From positions 41,398 to 105,397 of the forward strand of contig CALUNG010000007.1 in NCBI GenBank assembly GCA_944321955.1: a DNA stretch of 64,000 bases, written 5' to 3'. Under the pieces are notes generated by a model. The model worked only from the letters and a program-made list of their open reading frames with translations. It did not search any database and was not told the origin of the DNA. Numbering within the stretch: the stretch's first letter is position 1; each line of letters starts with the position of its first letter. Of this stretch, positions 41,792 through 50,550 are shown piece after piece. This DNA comes from an uncultured Alistipes sp. Its GTDB lineage: Bacteria; Bacteroidota; Bacteroidia; Bacteroidales; Rikenellaceae. A program made the position numbers and the translations under genes.

Positions 41792-43714
41792 TTATCCCAA
41801 CTTCGAGCGGATCTCGTCGGGTGTTATCTCGGTCATGATTGCCTTGCCCGAGGGTGAAAAACTCATGTTGTCGCACGATGCGAGCTGTTCGAGCAGCTGT
41901 GCGGCATCGTTGTCCGTAAGGTTGCGTCCGAAAGTACGCGAGGCGTTGCGTGCCATCGTGCAGGCGATCTTTTCGCGTCTCATGTCGGCGGCCGGTGTCG
42001 GCGTATCGAAAGCCTTGAGCAGTTCGTATATCAGTTCGTCGGTGGCGTCGGCGGCCGTTTCGGCCGGGATGCCCTTGACCGTAATCGCTCCGTCGCCCTC
42101 GAACGCGATGTCGAAACCGAGTGAAGCGAATTCCGCGGCGTTCTCTTCGAGCAGCGAATATTCGTCGTTCGAGAGGACGAGACGCTCCGGAAAGAGCAGC
42201 TGCTGGCTGACGGATGAGTTGTTGCCCATCAGCATGATGTAGCTCTCGTAGAGCAGACGCTCCCTTGCACGCCTCAGATCCACGATCACGAAATGACCGC
42301 CGTAGATTGCGGCGGCATACCCGTTGCCGATGTACGTTACCGACGTAAAATCTCTTTTCGCTTCCGTTTGTGGAAGTGTCGGGTGGCTTTCGGCGTCGTC
42401 GAACGACGGTATTATGTCGAATTCGTTGTCCATATCGTCGTGCATGGCGGGAATATACTCCATATTCGGCTCGTCGTATGTCGGCATGCGGTCCGCCACC
42501 CTGTTTTCGGGTATGGGTATGGCCGAACGACGGGAGCCGTCAGGCGTTATGGCGGGGCGCTCCCGTCTTCCGTCTCCGTTGGCGCCATCCTCCTGAACGT
42601 AGCCTTCGCGGAAGGGGTCGTAGTTGTCATCGCTTGTCGACCGCGGTTCGCTGTATATTACACCGCGTTGCGATACCGGTATCTCGATCGCGGCTTCGTT
42701 GTCGAAGTCCATCATCGGTACGGCACCGGTCTTTGCCAGAGTCTCGCGGACCGTCGCCAGCAGTATCTGCCAGACATTCTCCGCATCGGCGAACTTGACC
42801 TCGGTCTTTTGAGGGTGTACGTTTACGTCGACGCGTTCGGGGTTGACCTTCATGAATATGAAGAACGACGGAAAGCAGCCTTCCGGTATCAGCTTCTCGT
42901 ATGCCTTCAGTATGGCCTTGTTCATGTACTGCGAGCGGAAGTATCGCCCGTTGACAAACAGGAACTGTTCGTTGTTGCGCTTTTTGGCCACCGACGGCTT
43001 GCCGATATATCCCTTTATGTCGACGATCGATGTCTTGGCCTCGACTTCGAGCAGGTTCTGCTTTATGTGTTTGCCGATGACATCGATTATTCGTCCCACA
43101 AGCGTTGTGCGCGGCAGTCGGTATATCGGAGCGTCGTTGGCATAGAGCTCGAAGGCGACTTCGGGATTGCACAGGGCCACGCGCTGGAACTCCGCCTTGA
43201 TCTGCGAGGCGAGTCTCGTCGAGTCGCTCACGAACTTGCGGCGTGCCGGTACGTTGTAGAAGAGGTTGCGTACCATGAACTGCGAACCGACAGGGGTCAT
43301 GATCGGTTTCTGCGAGATGAACTCTCCGCCGTTCACGATCGTTTCGGTTCCGGTTTCGTCTTCGGGCTGCCGTGTCCGCAATTCGACCTGCGAGACGGCG
43401 GCTATCGAGGCCAGTGCCTCGCCGCGAAAGCCGAACGTATGCAGTTTGTAGATGTCTTCGATGCTGGCGATCTTGCTGGTGGCGTGACGGTCGAATGCCA
43501 TGCGGGCATCTACCGGCGACATGCCGCAGCCGTCATCAACGATCTGGATAAGCTCCTTGCCGCCGTCGCGGTAGTTGACCTTGACGCAATGCGCCCCCGC
43601 GTCGATCGAATTCTCCATCATCTCCTTGACTGCCGATGACGGGGAGTTGACGACTTCTCCCGCCGCTATCTGGTTTGCGACGATCTCGGGAAGCAGCTTT
43701 ATCTTGTCTGACAT
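41792..43714 (-). CDS. mutL: DNA mismatch repair protein MutL
   Basis: A 640-residue GHKL ATPase that couples mismatch recognition by MutS to downstream repair. The N-terminal ATPase motifs are intact: MMENSIDAGAHCV, IVDDGCGMSP, FDRHATSKI and LHTFGFRGEALASIA. A variable acidic linker covers about residues 340-450. In the C-terminal domain the endonuclease-type signature DQHA-x2-E-x4-E is not intact: the matching position reads VDLRRARERLLYES, and the CPHGRP-type motif reads SFSPSGKAI. It starts 24 bases after the membrane-protein gene. Confidence 0.94.
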   Translation of the reverse strand: MSDKIKLLPEIVANQIAAGEVVNSPSSAVKEMMENSIDAGAHCVKVNYRDGGKELIQIVDDGCGMSPVDARMAFDRHATSKIASIEDIYKLHTFGFRGEALASIAAVSQVELRTRQPEDETGTETIVNGGEFISQKPIMTPVGSQFMVRNLFYNVPARRKFVSDSTRLASQIKAEFQRVALCNPEVAFELYANDAPIYRLPRTTLVGRIIDVIGKHIKQNLLEVEAKTSIVDIKGYIGKPSVAKKRNNEQFLFVNGRYFRSQYMNKAILKAYEKLIPEGCFPSFFIFMKVNPERVDVNVHPQKTEVKFADAENVWQILLATVRETLAKTGAVPMMDFDNEAAIEIPVSQRGVIYSEPRSTSDDNYDPFREGYVQEDGANGDGRRERPAITPDGSRRSAIPIPENRVADRMPTYDEPNMEYIPAMHDDMDNEFDIIPSFDDAESHPTLPQTEAKRDFTSVTYIGNGYAAAIYGGHFVIVDLRRARERLLYESYIMLMGNNSSVSQQLLFPERLVLSNDEYSLLEENAAEFASLGFDIAFEGDGAITVKGIPAETAADATDELIYELLKAFDTPTPAADMRREKIACTMARNASRTFGRNLTDNDAAQLLEQLASCDNMSFSPSGKAIMTEITPDEIRSKLG

Positions 43715-43738
43715 CTGGCTTTTTACTCCTCTTTTCTT

Positions 43739-44140
43739 CTACTCTTCGTAATCGTTCGGCACGATCGTTATTGGTGCGTAGGGGTCGAACTCCTCCACGG
43801 GTTCGGCCTTGCGGCTCACGGTTTGGTCCTCGGCCGTCGAGAAGGCGGTCACGATGCGGGGATAGAGAATGTATCCGACCAGCAGGATGATCACCAGTAT
43901 GGCGAATATGATCAGGCTCGAACCGCTCTTGTGGCGCGAATCCTCCAGTGTGCGACGCTCGATGCGGGCCTGTTGCCGTGTGCGCAGGTATTGCCCCGGC
44001 GTATATTCGCTGCTGTCGGTCTCGACGCTTTCGCCGCGCAGTTCGCGGCGCCGCTGTTCACGCGCCTCCTTCAGGGGATCGTAGAACCGCGGCGTGTAGT
44101 TGAACCCGTTGGGCTTCTTGTATGGTTTGAACCAGCTCAT
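43739..44140 (-). CDS. Single-pass membrane protein between dnaJ and mutL, unknown
   Basis: A 133-residue protein with an Arg/Glu-rich N-terminal half (EAREQRRRELRGESVET) ending in KSGSS, one membrane segment (about residues 75-95, LIIFAILVIILLVGYILYP) and an acidic C-terminal tail. No signal peptide, so the basic half is probably cytoplasmic. The motif FNYTPRFYDPLKE near the N-terminus may mark a conserved Bacteroidota family. It sits 21 bases after dnaJ and 24 before mutL, in a tight operon. Function unknown. Confidence 0.78.
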   Translation of the reverse strand: MSWFKPYKKPNGFNYTPRFYDPLKEAREQRRRELRGESVETDSSEYTPGQYLRTRQQARIERRTLEDSRHKSGSSLIIFAILVIILLVGYILYPRIVTAFSTAEDQTVSRKAEPVEEFDPYAPITIVPNDYEE

Positions 44141-44161
44141 CGTCTGCCTCGTGTCAATGCG

Positions 44162-45334
44162 TTATCTGAAAAAACTCTTCATGCGTTCGAAGATGTTCTG
44201 GTTCTCGACCTTTTCGGCAGCCTGGAATGACGGCTGCTGGGCAAGCTGCTCGACCAGACGGCGCTCCTCGGCCGTAAGTTTCGACGGTATGGTGATGTCC
44301 ACCACTACCAGAATATCTCCGTGTCCGTAACCGTTTACCGACGGCAGACCCTTGCCGCGCAGACGCAGTACCTTGCCGGCATGCGTTCCCGGGGCTATCT
44401 TGATCTTGGCCTTGCCCTCGATGGTGGGCACCTCGACCTCGCCGCCCAGCAAGGCTGTGGTAACCGTAATGTTGAGGTTGTGGATCAGGTCGTCGCCGTC
44501 ACGTACCAGCTGCGGGTTGCGCTCCTCCTCGACGACAACGAGCAGGTCGCCGTTGACGCCTCCGTGGCGTGCGGCATTGCCCTTGCCGGCAACCGTCAGT
44601 ACCATGCCTTCGCCTACGCCTGCCGGAATCTTGATCTCGACGACTTCGCTACCCTTGACCGTACCTTCGCCGTTGCACTTGTCGCAGGGCGAGGTTATGA
44701 CCTTGCCCGTACCGCCGCAGGCGGGGCAGACGCTCTGGGTCTGCATGCGTCCGAAGAACGTATTCTCGACACGCGTCACAACACCCGTACCGTTACATGT
44801 GCTGCAGGTCGAGTAACCGTTTGCTCCGTTTGCTCCGGTACCGCCGCACTTGTCGCAGGCTATGTTCTTGGTTATGCGGAGCTTCTTGGTCGTACCGGCC
44901 GCAATCTCGGCAAGCGTCAGCTTGACCTTGACACGGATATCGGTACCGCGGTTCGTGGAGCGGCTGCGGCTGCGGCCACCACCCGAAAATCCGCTGAATC
45001 CTCCGCCGAAATGTCCGCCGAAGATGTCGCCGAACTGCGAGAAGATATCCTCCATCGAGAATCCTCCGCCGCTGAATCCTCCGCCGTAACCGCCTCCTGC
45101 GGCTCCGCTCATGCCCGCATGTCCGAACTGGTCGTAACGTGCGCGCTTCTCGGGATTCGACAGCACGTCGTATGCCTCGGCTGCCTCCTTGAACTTCTCT
45201 TCGGCCTCCTTGTCGCCCGGGTTCTTGTCCGGGTGATACTTTATGGCCGCCTTACGGTAGGCCTTCTTTATTTCATCGGCATTGGCGTTGCGCTCGACGC
45301 CAAGTACCTCGTAGTAGTCTCTTTTCTCTGCCAT
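44162..45334 (-). CDS. dnaJ: Chaperone DnaJ
   Basis: A 390-residue type I J-protein. The J domain carries the HPD motif ([10 protein letters not shown]) that stimulates DnaK ATPase. A Gly/Phe-rich stretch follows ([19 protein letters not shown]), then four zinc-finger repeats [24 protein letters not shown] and CDKCNGEG, and two client-binding beta domains. Full length for the family. It follows grpE by 52 bases; dnaK is not in the window. Confidence 0.97.
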   Translation of the reverse strand: MAEKRDYYEVLGVERNANADEIKKAYRKAAIKYHPDKNPGDKEAEEKFKEAAEAYDVLSNPEKRARYDQFGHAGMSGAAGGGYGGGFSGGGFSMEDIFSQFGDIFGGHFGGGFSGFSGGGRSRSRSTNRGTDIRVKVKLTLAEIAAGTTKKLRITKNIACDKCGGTGANGANGYSTCSTCNGTGVVTRVENTFFGRMQTQSVCPACGGTGKVITSPCDKCNGEGTVKGSEVVEIKIPAGVGEGMVLTVAGKGNAARHGGVNGDLLVVVEEERNPQLVRDGDDLIHNLNITVTTALLGGEVEVPTIEGKAKIKIAPGTHAGKVLRLRGKGLPSVNGYGHGDILVVVDITIPSKLTAEERRLVEQLAQQPSFQAAEKVENQNIFERMKSFFR

Positions 45335-45386
45335 GACTCGTTATTGGCAATCCGTGCGATTGTCGCGTTTAATGTTCCGAATAATA

Positions 45387-46019
45387 TTATTCCCCGACTA
45401 CGACCTTGGCGTAACGGAGAACCTTGTCGCCCTGCTTGTAACCGCGCTGAACGACATCCAGTACCTTGCCCTTCTTCTCGTCGCCAGCGGCGAACTTGGC
45501 CACGGCTTCGTGAAGGTCCGAGTCGAAATCCTGTCCCTTGGCATCGATTTCGGTGACACCGTGCTTGCGCAGGGCCTCGACGAACTTCTGTGCTATGAGC
45601 TTCTCGCCTTCGCGCAGAGCCGTCAGGTCGTCGGTCTTTTCCGATGCCTCGACTGCGCGCAGAACGTCGTCGATGACGGGCAGCATGCTCTCGATGACTT
45701 TCGAGCCGCCGCTTTGTATCAGGTCCATCTTCTCCTTGAGGGTGCGTTTGCGGAAGTTGTCGAATTCGGCCTGAAGACGGATGTACTTGTCTTTCCATTC
45801 GGCGGCCTCCTTTTCGAAGTCCTCCTTCGGAGCCTGCTCCTCCTTCACGTCGGAAGCCTGTCCCGATTTTCCGGCATCCTCTGACATTGTGTCAGATGCC
45901 GATTTCTCTTTTTCTGACACATTGTCATCGGCGTGTTGGTCTTCGGAGCCCCTGAGGGTCTCGTCAACTGCCTCATCGCCGGTGTTAACATTCTGATTGT
46001 GAGCTTTGTGCTTTGTCAT
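45387..46019 (-). CDS. grpE: Nucleotide exchange factor GrpE
   Basis: A 210-residue DnaK nucleotide exchange factor. The first 70 residues are acidic and low-complexity (DEAVDETLRGSEDQHADDN). The core follows with the coiled coil EAAEWKDKYIRLQAEFDNF, RKRTLKEKMDL and a C-terminal beta domain ending in VLDVVQRGYKQGDKVLRYAKVVV, the GrpE signature. ATG 46019 (MTKHKAHNQN) is chosen over the longer in-frame start at 46067. It begins 70 bases after the LptD gene ends; no CIRCE operator or clear TAnnTTTG element was found in that gap. Confidence 0.95.
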   Translation of the reverse strand: MTKHKAHNQNVNTGDEAVDETLRGSEDQHADDNVSEKEKSASDTMSEDAGKSGQASDVKEEQAPKEDFEKEAAEWKDKYIRLQAEFDNFRKRTLKEKMDLIQSGGSKVIESMLPVIDDVLRAVEASEKTDDLTALREGEKLIAQKFVEALRKHGVTEIDAKGQDFDSDLHEAVAKFAAGDEKKGKVLDVVQRGYKQGDKVLRYAKVVVGE

Positions 46020-46089
46020 ATCTATATTGTTTTTACATTTTCCGTACGGATAAGTCGCAAATTGCATACCAACGCCCCGGAGGCTGCCG

Positions 46090-49000
46090 TCAGTACATGT
46101 TGTCGTACATGCTCTGGCTCTTGTCGTACTTGAGGTCGGCGAGCGACGACGCCTTTACGCCGATGTTGAAGCTCCAGCTCTTGTGGAAGCCGAAAGGAAT
46201 CCAGACGAACGACATCTGCCAGCAGTGCAGGTCGCGTGTTATGGTTATCGACGATGTGGTCAGCTTGTTGCTCATGATGTCGTAACCGCCGGTAAAGGTT
46301 ATACCCATCTTCGGCGTTATGTTGATACTGCCGTTGAAGCCGATGGTCTGCGTGACGTTGCGCCGGTATCCGGTCGTGCCGTTGTTGACGTAGCTTACCG
46401 AATAGCTGATCATGTAGTTGAATCCGAGGTTCCACGGCATCGAGAAGTCGTAGTATGTCTGCGACATGTATTGCCGTCGCAATACCGGGTCCATCGTGCC
46501 GTAGGGGTCGTAGAAGGGGTTGATATACTCGGGCGGGATGGAGTTTATGTCGTTGATGGCGGCCTGCGAGCGGTCCTGACGCGACTTGAACGTATAGCCG
46601 AAGCTCCAGCTTGTGCTGACTATACGTCCGGGCAGTCCGCGTTTCCACATGAGCTTGTTGTAGCGCACGCCTTCGGGCGATACCTCATATGGGTCGAGCG
46701 TTGCCGAGAGGTTGAGTCCGAAGTTGGTGCCGAATACCGTGGTTCGGAACGATATGGGGATTGTCGACAGTCGCATCGAGTCGGCCAGGAAGTTGTACGA
46801 ACCGCTGAACTGGATGTTGTCGATGAGCTTGATCTTCTTGACGCCCGTAGTGTCGCGCTTGCTAAGTACCTTCATCTCGAGAGTCTGGGCGAGCGAGAAG
46901 GTCAGGGCCATCTGTTCTCCCTGGCCCGGAACTCCGTAGGCGTTGTCCGAGAAGGGCGAATATACGGTGTAGCGTCCGAGCGAGTCGGTCTGTACGGTTT
47001 TGTAGTAGCCGTACTTCTGCTTGCTGAAGTCGGGCGCGTAGCTGAAGCCTATCTGCGGCGTAATGGTGTGGCGGATGGCCTGTATCTTGCTGGTCTTCTT
47101 CTTGAACTGCCACATTCCGTAGATGGTGGTGTTGGCCGAGATGCTTGCGTTGTAGTTGTAGAGACGGTAGAATCCGTATTGCGGATCGAGGTACTCGACC
47201 TGGTTGGTTGCGGGATTCCACTGTCGTTCCACCTTCTTGAAATACCAGCGTTCGGTGTAGTTGAACGACGGCGAGATGTTGATGTAGTTGAAGGCGTTGA
47301 ACGATGCCGATACCGGCAGGCTGTGTTCGATACCGTTCTTCATGTTCTTGAGCGTCTCCTTTGTGAAGAGCTCCTTTTCGGTTGTCGATACGGTATTCGT
47401 TAGCTTTCCGGAGTATGTGAACGATATCTTCTCATACCAGCGGGCCTTGCCCACGGCCTCCTTGCGCTTGAATGGGTAGACTCGCGAAACGTTGAACACG
47501 ATGGTCGGCATCGTAACCGATATGGTCGAGTTCTGCGAGTTCTGCGATACGGCCATGTTCATCGAGAGGGAGAACGGCGTACCTGCCCAGCTCTTCGAGT
47601 AGGCGATCGATGAGTTGGTCTGCGTGGCGAGAATGTCGTTGAGGTTTGTCGCCGAGTATTTGCTGTAGCCGCTGCTCGAGAGGTTCACCGAAGCCGAGAA
47701 TGTGGATCCGGGGTTGGCCTTGGCGTCCTGCGAGTGGGTCCACTGCAGTCGGAAGTTGTTCTGTTTGATGTAGTCGGGCTCGCCCTTCTCGCCGTACTTG
47801 ATGTTCGAGAAGTTGAAGTTGAGGTTACCCGTGTACTTGTATCGCTTCACGTAGCGCGACGAGGCCGAAGCCTCCCACGAGCCGAGGGTGTAGATACCGC
47901 CGCGGAGTGCAAGGTCCATGTGTTCGCCCAACACGAAGTAATATCCCAGGTCGCGTATGAAGAAGCCTTTTGAATCTTCGCCGTACGACGGCATGAGCAA
48001 ACCTGATTTCGGACCCATGTTTATCGGGAAAAAGCCTTCGGGAATACACAGAAAATAGATCGGCACATCCTCCATTACCAGATAGGCCGGTCCGGTGATG
48101 ACCTTCTTGCCGGGGATGACCTTGGCCTTGGTCATGGCCAGATAGAAGTGGGGGTGATCCGTCTCCTCGCAGGTGGTGTACTTTCCGTGCTGTATGTTTA
48201 TGGTGTTGTCGGCCATCTTCTTGACGCTGCCGCCGACAAGCCATCCGTCGCCCTCCTGCGTGGCCACGCCCTTGATCTTGGCCTTCTTGGACGAGATGTT
48301 GTAGGTGATCGTATCCATCGTGTACGAGGCGCTGCCTTCGGTGAATACGGGGTGCGTCACGGTCGGTTTGCCGTCTACCGAGTCAGGCTTGCCATAGGCA
48401 TAGATCTCCTTGGTGTCCATGTTTATGCGCATGAAGTCGGCCTTGAGATTCATGTTCTGGTAATCGACGTCGCCTTCGTTGTAGATATATACCAGCTTGT
48501 TCCTGACGTCATAGACCAGCGAATCGGTGTTCTTGCCCTTGATTATGTCTTCGAGAAATCCGCCGCCCTTGCCCTTTACCGTGTCGCGTCTTACGGAGTC
48601 GCTCTTCGCCGCCACAAGCGAATCGACGTGCTGGCTGAAGAGAGAGTCGCGGCGCTCCATGTCGGCAAGGCTCTCTTCGGGCGTCTGCTGCGTGGCGTTG
48701 CGTCGGCGGGTACGCGAAGCGGCGCGCTGCTCGCGCCTCGATAGCGTCGTGACGGCCGAATCGGCTGCCGCCCGCACATCCGTATCTTCGGCGGCCGTGC
48801 GCAAAGCCTCTTTTGCCGTGCCGGCATTTTCCTTGATCGCGGCCTTTGCCACGGTGGCTTCAGGTGTGTCTACCGCCACGGCGGCCCTCTCCGCGGCTTT
48901 TCTTGCTGCGGCCGTTGCAGTGTCGATTCCGGCGATGGTATCAATGCCGCTGAAGCCGGCAGAACCGGACGGCCCGATGATGCGGCCCTTGTCCATGGCT

Positions 49001-49107
49001 GTGCCGAATACCATTTGCACGGCGATAGCCAATATCGCCGTCGATATGATATATTTTAGCTTCGACGCTTTCAAAAATCCAAAAAAATTCAGTACCTTTG
49101 CCGACAA
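46090..49107 (-). CDS. LptD-like LPS assembly outer-membrane protein (non-ATG start)
   Basis: A 1005-residue predicted beta-barrel. The signal/anchor is KLKYIISTAILAIAVQMVFG. An Ala/Lys/Arg-rich linker to about residue 150 precedes an OstA/LptD-like periplasmic part (GVATQEGDGWLVGGSVKKM, GKYTTCEETDHPHFYLAMTK, MGPKSGLLMPSYGED). A long C-terminal barrel follows. This is the Bacteroidota putative LPS assembly protein family, expected to insert LPS in the outer leaflet with LptE. There is no ATG between the predicted promoter and the signal sequence; TTG at 49107 or TTG at 49074 are the candidates, and 49074 would give a shorter signal. The first ATG in frame lies after the signal sequence begins to end. 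Confidence 0.85.
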   Translation of the reverse strand: MSAKVLNFFGFLKASKLKYIISTAILAIAVQMVFGTAMDKGRIIGPSGSAGFSGIDTIAGIDTATAAARKAAERAAVAVDTPEATVAKAAIKENAGTAKEALRTAAEDTDVRAAADSAVTTLSRREQRAASRTRRRNATQQTPEESLADMERRDSLFSQHVDSLVAAKSDSVRRDTVKGKGGGFLEDIIKGKNTDSLVYDVRNKLVYIYNEGDVDYQNMNLKADFMRINMDTKEIYAYGKPDSVDGKPTVTHPVFTEGSASYTMDTITYNISSKKAKIKGVATQEGDGWLVGGSVKKMADNTINIQHGKYTTCEETDHPHFYLAMTKAKVIPGKKVITGPAYLVMEDVPIYFLCIPEGFFPINMGPKSGLLMPSYGEDSKGFFIRDLGYYFVLGEHMDLALRGGIYTLGSWEASASSRYVKRYKYTGNLNFNFSNIKYGEKGEPDYIKQNNFRLQWTHSQDAKANPGSTFSASVNLSSSGYSKYSATNLNDILATQTNSSIAYSKSWAGTPFSLSMNMAVSQNSQNSTISVTMPTIVFNVSRVYPFKRKEAVGKARWYEKISFTYSGKLTNTVSTTEKELFTKETLKNMKNGIEHSLPVSASFNAFNYINISPSFNYTERWYFKKVERQWNPATNQVEYLDPQYGFYRLYNYNASISANTTIYGMWQFKKKTSKIQAIRHTITPQIGFSYAPDFSKQKYGYYKTVQTDSLGRYTVYSPFSDNAYGVPGQGEQMALTFSLAQTLEMKVLSKRDTTGVKKIKLIDNIQFSGSYNFLADSMRLSTIPISFRTTVFGTNFGLNLSATLDPYEVSPEGVRYNKLMWKRGLPGRIVSTSWSFGYTFKSRQDRSQAAINDINSIPPEYINPFYDPYGTMDPVLRRQYMSQTYYDFSMPWNLGFNYMISYSVSYVNNGTTGYRRNVTQTIGFNGSINITPKMGITFTGGYDIMSNKLTTSSITITRDLHCWQMSFVWIPFGFHKSWSFNIGVKASSLADLKYDKSQSMYDNMY

Positions 49108-49116
49108 GTCGGCAAA
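49097..49116. other. Hairpin around the LptD gene TTG start
   Basis: An 8-base-pair palindrome (TTTGCCGA and complement) with a 4-base loop CTTG on the minus strand; the loop contains the candidate TTG start codon at 49107-49105. Confidence 0.5.
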
Positions 49117-49178
49117 ACGGCAAAAAACGTATTCCGTGCGCTTTCGAATGCTGTTTTCGAATGCGGATTTAATCCGAC

Positions 49179-49186
49179 AAAGATAG
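49179..49186 (-). promoter_or_regulatory. Putative -7 element for the LptD gene
   Basis: TATCTTTG on the minus strand, about 70 bases before the TTG at 49107. It faces away from the amidase gene on the other strand. Confidence 0.55.
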
Positions 49187-49230
49187 GTAAAATTTTAGTA
49201 AGGCTGCAATTTTAACATAACTTTCTTCAT

Positions 49231-50550
49231 ATGCGCAGAGTACTCTTTTCGTTGCTTCTGCTGAGCGTGTTTCTTTCGTCGAACGTGGTTTCGGCCGAGA
49301 ATATTGCGCAGGGCGTAAAAGTCATAGTCATCGACGCCGGTCACGGAGGCCCCAAATTTCCGGGGGCAACATATCGCGGCGTGCATGAGAAGGATCTAAA
49401 CCTGAAAGTGGCACTGAAATTGGGGGCCTTGATCGAAAAACGCATGCCCGATATCACTGTCGTATATACCCGCAAGACGGACAAACAGTTCTCGGCAGAC
49501 CTGAACAAGGATCTGCAGGCCCGCGCCGACATAGCCAACAAGGCTGAAGGCGACTTTTTCATATCAATCCATGCCAATGCCGCCCGGGCTACGGGGGCTC
49601 GAGGTGTGGAGACTCTGATCATGGGAGAGAGCCCGCTCGAGACGCGTACCAACGAGAATGTCCTCTTTGCCAACAACAAGGAGGAGTTCCTCGACATGTC
49701 GAACGAGAAGACGGCGGCGATTGTGCGTGCATACATACAGAACCTGCAGTTCACCTATGGAGAGTACAGCGAGATGATGGCGCGCCTCATTCAGAAGAAC
49801 TACGCCAAGTCGGGCCGTGTGGCGCGCGGTATCAAGCGCCAGCCGCTCAAGGTGTTGTATGCTACCGACATGCCGAGCGTGCTGACGGAGATCGGCTTCA
49901 TGTCGAATGCCGAGGAGTTGCGGTACATGTGTTCGGAGAAGGGGCAGAACCAGATAGCCGAAGACCTCTACAATGCCGTTAAGGAGTATGTGGAGAATGT
50001 CCGCAAGTCGCTTCTCATAGACGAACCGGCCAAAAGTCCCGCGAAATCCACAGCTCCGGCCACTGCAAAACCGGAGACTGCGCCCGAAACGAAACCGGCT
50101 GCGGCTCCGAAAGCTGACAGCCAGGCCAAGAGCGCTCCGGCCAAGAGTGAGAAGCCTGTTGCCGGAAGTGCTGCTGCAGTAAAGGATCCCGCACCTGCCG
50201 CCGGCAAGCCGGTATCGGACAAGAGTTCGCAGAAACCGGCATCGGCCCCGAAGAGCGATCCCAAGACTCGGTCCACGGCCAGCGTGTCGACGCCTGCGGC
50301 TGCCGATACGGGCCGAGCCTATACGGTTCAGATCATGGCCAGCTCTACGGCGCTCTCGTCCGACAATGCATGTTTCGGCAGCCAGCGCGGCAAAGTGACG
50401 CGTTATACCGCTACGGGAAGTTACAAATACAAATATTGCGTGGGCCGTTACCGCGACCGCGCCGAGGCTCAGCGTGCAGCGTCATCGTTGCGCAAGGAGT
50501 TCTCCGGGGCATTCGTCATAGAGGTCGAGAACGGCAAGATTGTTAAATGA
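49231..50550 (+). CDS. N-acetylmuramoyl-L-alanine amidase with SPOR domain
   Basis: A 439-residue exported zinc amidase that cuts the bond between MurNAc and the stem peptide. Signal peptide about 1-23; Amidase_3 domain about 27-245 with zinc ligands in VIDAGHGGPK and FISIHANAAR, a Glu in GVHEKDLNLK, and the catalytic Glu in LTEIGFMSNAEE. An Ala/Pro/Lys-rich linker (about 258-350) leads to a C-terminal SPOR-like domain (YTVQIMASS to FVIEVENGK) that should bind denuded glycan at division sites. It resembles AmiC-type enzymes. First gene of the plus-strand cluster that runs to 57164. Confidence 0.94.
   Translation: MRRVLFSLLLLSVFLSSNVVSAENIAQGVKVIVIDAGHGGPKFPGATYRGVHEKDLNLKVALKLGALIEKRMPDITVVYTRKTDKQFSADLNKDLQARADIANKAEGDFFISIHANAARATGARGVETLIMGESPLETRTNENVLFANNKEEFLDMSNEKTAAIVRAYIQNLQFTYGEYSEMMARLIQKNYAKSGRVARGIKRQPLKVLYATDMPSVLTEIGFMSNAEELRYMCSEKGQNQIAEDLYNAVKEYVENVRKSLLIDEPAKSPAKSTAPATAKPETAPETKPAAAPKADSQAKSAPAKSEKPVAGSAAAVKDPAPAAGKPVSDKSSQKPASAPKSDPKTRSTASVSTPAAADTGRAYTVQIMASSTALSSDNACFGSQRGKVTRYTATGSYKYKYCVGRYRDRAEAQRAASSLRKEFSGAFVIEVENGKIVK

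Noticed and set aside
49218-49225. TAACTTTC as a -7 element for the amidase gene
   Set aside because: Transcription would start at or after the ATG at 49231, and the last base departs from the consensus.
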